DNA of 8,470 bases from Alphaproteobacteria bacterium MarineAlpha10_Bin3. Lineage in GTDB: Bacteria > Pseudomonadota > Alphaproteobacteria > UBA8366 > GCA-2717185. Below, one piece after another: positions 5,751-8,470 of this stretch. The position numbers were made by a program, and so were the translations under genes. Within the stretch, counting starts at the first letter, position 1; each line of letters opens with the position of its first letter. A model generated the notes under the pieces. That model saw only the letters and a program-made list of their open reading frames with translations. It had not been told where the DNA came from and did not search any database. The stretch covers positions 1 to 8,470 of the forward strand of contig PTKA01000043.1 of assembly GCA_002937525.1 (NCBI GenBank), written 5' to 3'.

Positions 5751-6716
5751 GTGCCTGTTCGCGAACATTCCGTCGATCTTACCGCGCCCGATATTTCCGC
5801 GTACCGGAAGGGGAATACGGGTATCGATTTTGTCACGACCCTGGATAGTGGTGCGCCCGGCCCGCATGTCATGATCAACGCCGTGACCCATGGCAACGAG
5901 ATTTGCGGCGCCATTGCGCTCGATCGTCTGTTCCGTCTCGGCGTCCGGCCGACGCGCGGAACGCTGACTTTGGCCTTCGTCAATCACGCCGCCTTTCACA
6001 ATTTCGACCCCGCATCGCCGCGCCTTTCGCGCTTCGTCGATCAGGATATCAACCGGGTCTGGACCGAGGAAATCCTCGATGGCCCGGAAAATTCGTCCGA
6101 ATTGCGCCGGGCGCGGGAATTGCGGCCGATCTATGACACGGTCGATCATCTGCTCGACATTCACTCGATGGGGACGTTGTCGCCGCCGCTGATGCTGTGC
6201 AACGGGCTGGACAAGGAAATCGCCCTCGCCACCGCCATCGCCGTACCCGAACATATCGTCTGCGGCTCCGGCCATGTCGTCGGCAAGCGGCTGATCGAAT
6301 ACACGCCTTTCAACGACACCGCGAACCGAAAAACCGGCCTGCTGGTCGAATGCGGTCAGCACTGGGCGCGCCAGAGCGCGGTTACGGCCCTTGATACGGC
6401 CCTGCATTTCCTGCGTGCGCTGGACGTGATCAAGGCGGATTTTTTCGCCGCCCATGTCCGCGACGCCGAACCGCCGGCGCAACGCTTGCTGGAAGTGACC
6501 GGCGCGGTGGTGGCCAGGACCGCTCAATTCCACTTCGTTGCGGATTTCCGCGGCCTGGAAAGTTTCGCGTCGGCCGGCACCGTCATCGGCCGCGATGGCG
6601 GCGAAGATGTCGTCACGCCGCATGACGACTGCATCCTCGTCATGCCCAACCCAAACGCCGCCAAAGGCATGCGCGCCGTTCGCTTCGCGCGCGTGATGAA
6701 ACAGCCCTCGCCTTAA
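5751..6716 (+). CDS. Succinylglutamate desuccinylase/aspartoacylase-family zinc hydrolase
   Basis: The 321-residue protein is a member of the M14-like zinc amidohydrolase group that includes aspartoacylase, succinylglutamate desuccinylase and ectoine-pathway deacetylases. Zinc ligands are H47 and E50 in THGNE and H138 in DIHSM. N101-R102 in DQDINRVW matches the substrate-carboxylate motif, and E200 in VECGQH is the likely catalytic base. A C-terminal beta domain follows, with a hydrophobic strand near residues 293-299. The family removes acyl groups from N-acyl amino acids or related amides. It starts at GTG behind a strong Shine-Dalgarno, 30 bases after the lactonase, and ends the plus-strand run, overlapping the stop of the convergent dehydrogenase. 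No arginine-catabolism or ectoine genes are present, so a dedicated amide cleavage in the operon's own pathway is more likely than a housekeeping role. The true substrate is unknown. Confidence 0.87.
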   Translation: MPVREHSVDLTAPDISAYRKGNTGIDFVTTLDSGAPGPHVMINAVTHGNEICGAIALDRLFRLGVRPTRGTLTLAFVNHAAFHNFDPASPRLSRFVDQDINRVWTEEILDGPENSSELRRARELRPIYDTVDHLLDIHSMGTLSPPLMLCNGLDKEIALATAIAVPEHIVCGSGHVVGKRLIEYTPFNDTANRKTGLLVECGQHWARQSAVTALDTALHFLRALDVIKADFFAAHVRDAEPPAQRLLEVTGAVVARTAQFHFVADFRGLESFASAGTVIGRDGGEDVVTPHDDCILVMPNPNAAKGMRAVRFARVMKQPSP

Positions 6717-7456
6717 TACGTCGCGCGGCCGCCGGAAATATCGAACACGGCGGCGGTCGAAAACGCACATTCCTCGGAGGAAAGCCAGGCGACCAGGGCG
6801 GCTATTTCGGCCACGTCGACGAAGCGCCCCATCGGGATCTTCGAGAGCATATAGTCGATAAATTCCTGCTTCATCTGATCGAATATGCGGGTGCGGGCGG
6901 CCGCCGGCGTCACGCAGTTGACGCGCACGCCGGTATCGGCCAATTCCTTGCCGAGCGATTTGGTCAGCGCGATCACCCCCGCCTTCGCCGCACTATAGGC
7001 CGATGCGTTCGGATTGCCTTCCTTGCCCGCGATCGAGGCGATGTTGACAATGCGGCCATAATTTTGCGCCCGCATGACCGGCGCCACTGCCCGGCAGCAA
7101 TGGAAAACGCCGTTCAGATCGATATCCAGCACCCGGCGCCACTCGTCGATCGGATAGTCCCAGAGCGGGGCGTTGGGTCCGGCGATGCCGGCATTGTTGA
7201 CCAGAATGTCGATTTGCCCGCCATCCGCCGTCAGCGCCGCCGCTGCATCGGCAACCATTTCGGGGTCGGTGACATCGACCACGGCCCCCTGCACGCCGTC
7301 GCCGAAACCGGCCACCGCCTCATCGAGCAACGCCGCATCCATATCCCACAACGTGACCGTCGCGCCGTCGGCCTTCAGCCGTGTTGCGATGGCATGGCCG
7401 ATACCCTGCGCTCCGCCGGTCACCACCGCGCATCTGCCGTCCAGTCTTCCACTCAT
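6713..7456 (-). CDS. Short-chain dehydrogenase/reductase (classical SDR)
   Basis: The 247-residue classical SDR has TGGAQGIG at 13-20 for the dinucleotide, D38 after the second strand (favouring NAD over NADP), DV at 61-62, NNAG at 87-90, and the catalytic tetrad N115, S141, Y154 and K158 (YSAAK). It ends FDISGGRATY, as in many FabG-like or sugar/alcohol dehydrogenases. AAGGGA six bases upstream of the ATG supports the start at 7456. It lies convergent to the zinc hydrolase, with the two stop codons overlapping in TTAA, and divergent from selA. It is transcribed separately from the catabolic run but may oxidise or reduce an intermediate of the same pathway. The substrate cannot be deduced, because SDR sequences predict specificity poorly. 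A dedicated 3-oxoacyl-ACP reductase role is possible but not indicated by neighbours. Confidence 0.9.
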   Translation of the reverse strand: MSGRLDGRCAVVTGGAQGIGHAIATRLKADGATVTLWDMDAALLDEAVAGFGDGVQGAVVDVTDPEMVADAAAALTADGGQIDILVNNAGIAGPNAPLWDYPIDEWRRVLDIDLNGVFHCCRAVAPVMRAQNYGRIVNIASIAGKEGNPNASAYSAAKAGVIALTKSLGKELADTGVRVNCVTPAAARTRIFDQMKQEFIDYMLSKIPMGRFVDVAEIAALVAWLSSEECAFSTAAVFDISGGRATY

Positions 7457-7500
7457 TTTTGGTCCCTTCGCGTTGCTGTGTTGGTTGGGAAAAGCCGTTT

Positions 7501-7542
7501 ATTGATCGCCGGTAACCCGTTGTATAGCCCCGGCCGATCAAT
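7501..7542. promoter_or_regulatory. Near-perfect dyad in the SDR-selA divergent region
   Basis: ATTGATCGCCGG (7501-7512) is mirrored by CCGGCCGATCAAT (7530-7542) with a single extra C, leaving a 17-base centre. The outer eight bases of each arm (ATTGATCG) are identical. The centre contains TATAGC (7523-7528), which could be a poor -10 element for selA, with TTGATC in the left arm 15 bases upstream. This layout fits an operator overlapping a promoter between divergent genes. It could equally be an RNA hairpin. No regulator gene is in the window. Confidence 0.35.
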
Positions 7543-7606
7543 GTCTTGGCGCATAGTCTTGCCGCCCCGCGCGGCCTTGTGTCGGCTATCGGGGCTCCGT
7601 ATCATC

Positions 7607-8470
7607 ATGGCGATGCCAGAACGCCCGAACAATCCCCAGGCCGCCATTCCTTCCGTTGACCGGATCATGAACCGGCCCGAGCTTTCCGGCTCCATCGAGG
7701 AACATGGCCGTTTTGCGGTGACCGATGCGGTGCGCATGGTGCTGGCGGCGCTGCGCCGCAAACTGTCGGCGGAACCGGAAGCCGCGCGCCAGGATGCGGC
7801 GCCGGCGGCAATCGTCGCGCGGGTCGATGCCGTTCTTTGCGCCCTCGCGCGGCCCACGCTGGTTACGGTATTCAATCTGACCGGCACCGTGCTGCACACC
7901 AATCTTGGCCGCGCACCATTGCCGCCGGTTGCGGTCGAAGCGATGGTGGCGGCGGCGGGCGCGTGCAATGTGGAATTCGATCTGGTCCGGGGGCGGCGCG
8001 GCGACCGCGACGACCATCTTGAACCCTTGCTGCGGCGGCTGACCGGGGCGCAGGCAGCCACCGTGGTCAACAACAATGCGGCTGCTGTATTGCTAGTCCT
8101 CAACACCTTGGCGCGGCGGCGCGAGGTATTGGTGTCGCGCGGTGAATTGATTGAGATCGGCGGCGCGTTCCGGATTCCCGATATCATGGCGCGGGCCGGG
8201 TGCAAACTGCGTGAAGTCGGCACCACCAACCGCACCCACCTGCATGACTACGAATCCCATCTCGGTCCGGCGTCGGCGCTGGTCATGAAGGTGCATGCCA
8301 GCAATTACGAAATTCAGGGTTTTACCGCCGCGCCCGATGAAGGCGATCTCGCGGCGCTGGCGCATAAGTGCGGTGTTCCCTTCGTCGTCGATCTTGGGGC
8401 CGGGGCGTTGGTCGATCTGGAACGCTATGGATTGCCGCATGAGCCAACGCCGGCCGAGGTGCTGGCATCC
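7607..8470 (+). CDS. selA: L-seryl-tRNA(Sec) selenium transferase (selenocysteine synthase), N-terminal part
   Basis: The first 288 codons are open to the right edge; the usual protein is about 460-475 residues. SelA is the PLP enzyme that converts seryl-tRNA(Sec) to selenocysteinyl-tRNA(Sec) with selenophosphate. Diagnostic blocks appear in order: PSVDRIM (15-21), NLTGTVLHTNLGRA (90-103), VVNNNAAAVLLVLNTLA (153-169), VSRGELIEIGGAFRIPD (176-192), EVGTTNRTH (203-211), KVHASNY (228-234) and VDLGAGAL (261-268). The PLP-binding lysine motif lies just beyond the edge, so catalytic integrity is untested. The start is uncertain: ATG at 7607 gives a normal N-terminus, the in-frame ATG at 7613 is also possible, and neither has a strong Shine-Dalgarno. 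It is divergent from the SDR. I would expect selB to follow it. Its presence means the organism probably makes selenoproteins, but none is recognisable here. Confidence 0.95.
   Translation, partial: MAMPERPNNPQAAIPSVDRIMNRPELSGSIEEHGRFAVTDAVRMVLAALRRKLSAEPEAARQDAAPAAIVARVDAVLCALARPTLVTVFNLTGTVLHTNLGRAPLPPVAVEAMVAAAGACNVEFDLVRGRRGDRDDHLEPLLRRLTGAQAATVVNNNAAAVLLVLNTLARRREVLVSRGELIEIGGAFRIPDIMARAGCKLREVGTTNRTHLHDYESHLGPASALVMKVHASNYEIQGFTAAPDEGDLAALAHKCGVPFVVDLGAGALVDLERYGLPHEPTPAEVLAS

Noticed and set aside
5577..6770. Long antisense open frame (about 397 codons) opposite the zinc hydrolase.
   Set aside because: Same reason: an arginine- and histidine-rich shadow translation without motifs, spanning two real gene ends.
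7457..7606. selC (tRNA-Sec) in the gap before selA.
   Set aside because: No long acceptor/T-arm structure or TCA anticodon arrangement; the only structure is the 7501-7542 dyad.
1..8470. CRISPR arrays, insertion-sequence transposases, rRNA or riboswitches.
   Set aside because: No regularly spaced repeats, transposase motifs, rRNA segments or conserved aptamer cores were seen.

Overview
The window is GC-rich, with strong G/C third-position bias in its genes. Tightly packed genes, an etfB-etfA pair, a bacterial-type sulfite-oxidase relative and selA point to a proteobacterium, most likely an alphaproteobacterium of the Rhodospirillales type. That placement is inferred from gene style and from repeats I recall, not from a marker gene.

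Layout: (1) Positions 1-154, minus strand: the N-terminus of a phage/island-type tyrosine recombinase running off the left edge. (2) Positions 155-589: a comparatively AT-rich gene-free stretch with a candidate integrase promoter and a direct repeat - hairpin - direct repeat unit, probably a decayed dispersed intergenic element. (3) Positions 590-6716, plus strand: six closely spaced genes. They encode a zinc-dependent medium-chain dehydrogenase, a cytoplasmic sulfite-oxidase-fold molybdenum enzyme, electron transfer flavoprotein beta and alpha, an SMP-30/gluconolactonase-type lactonase and an aspartoacylase/succinylglutamate desuccinylase-type zinc hydrolase. Gaps are 76, 6, -4 (ATGA overlap), 22 and 30 bases, so co-transcription is likely, at least from the molybdenum enzyme onward. 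(4) Positions 6713-7456, minus strand: a short-chain dehydrogenase whose stop codon overlaps that of the hydrolase. (5) Positions 7457-7606: a divergent intergenic region with a near-perfect dyad. (6) From 7607 to the right edge: the first 288 codons of selA, the selenocysteine synthase gene.

How the genes could work together: the six-gene run reads as a catabolic operon. The dehydrogenase would oxidise an alcohol or polyol, the SMP-30 protein would open a lactone, and the hydrolase would cleave an N-acyl or similar amide bond. The molybdenum enzyme and the ETF pair form an electron-transfer core. No flavoprotein dehydrogenase, the usual ETF donor, is in the window. The ETF genes directly follow a molybdenum enzyme that has no visible heme domain or export signal and has an altered active-site region. 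The best candidate for something undescribed is therefore a soluble molybdenum oxidoreductase that hands electrons to a dedicated ETF. The substrate cannot be read from the sequence.
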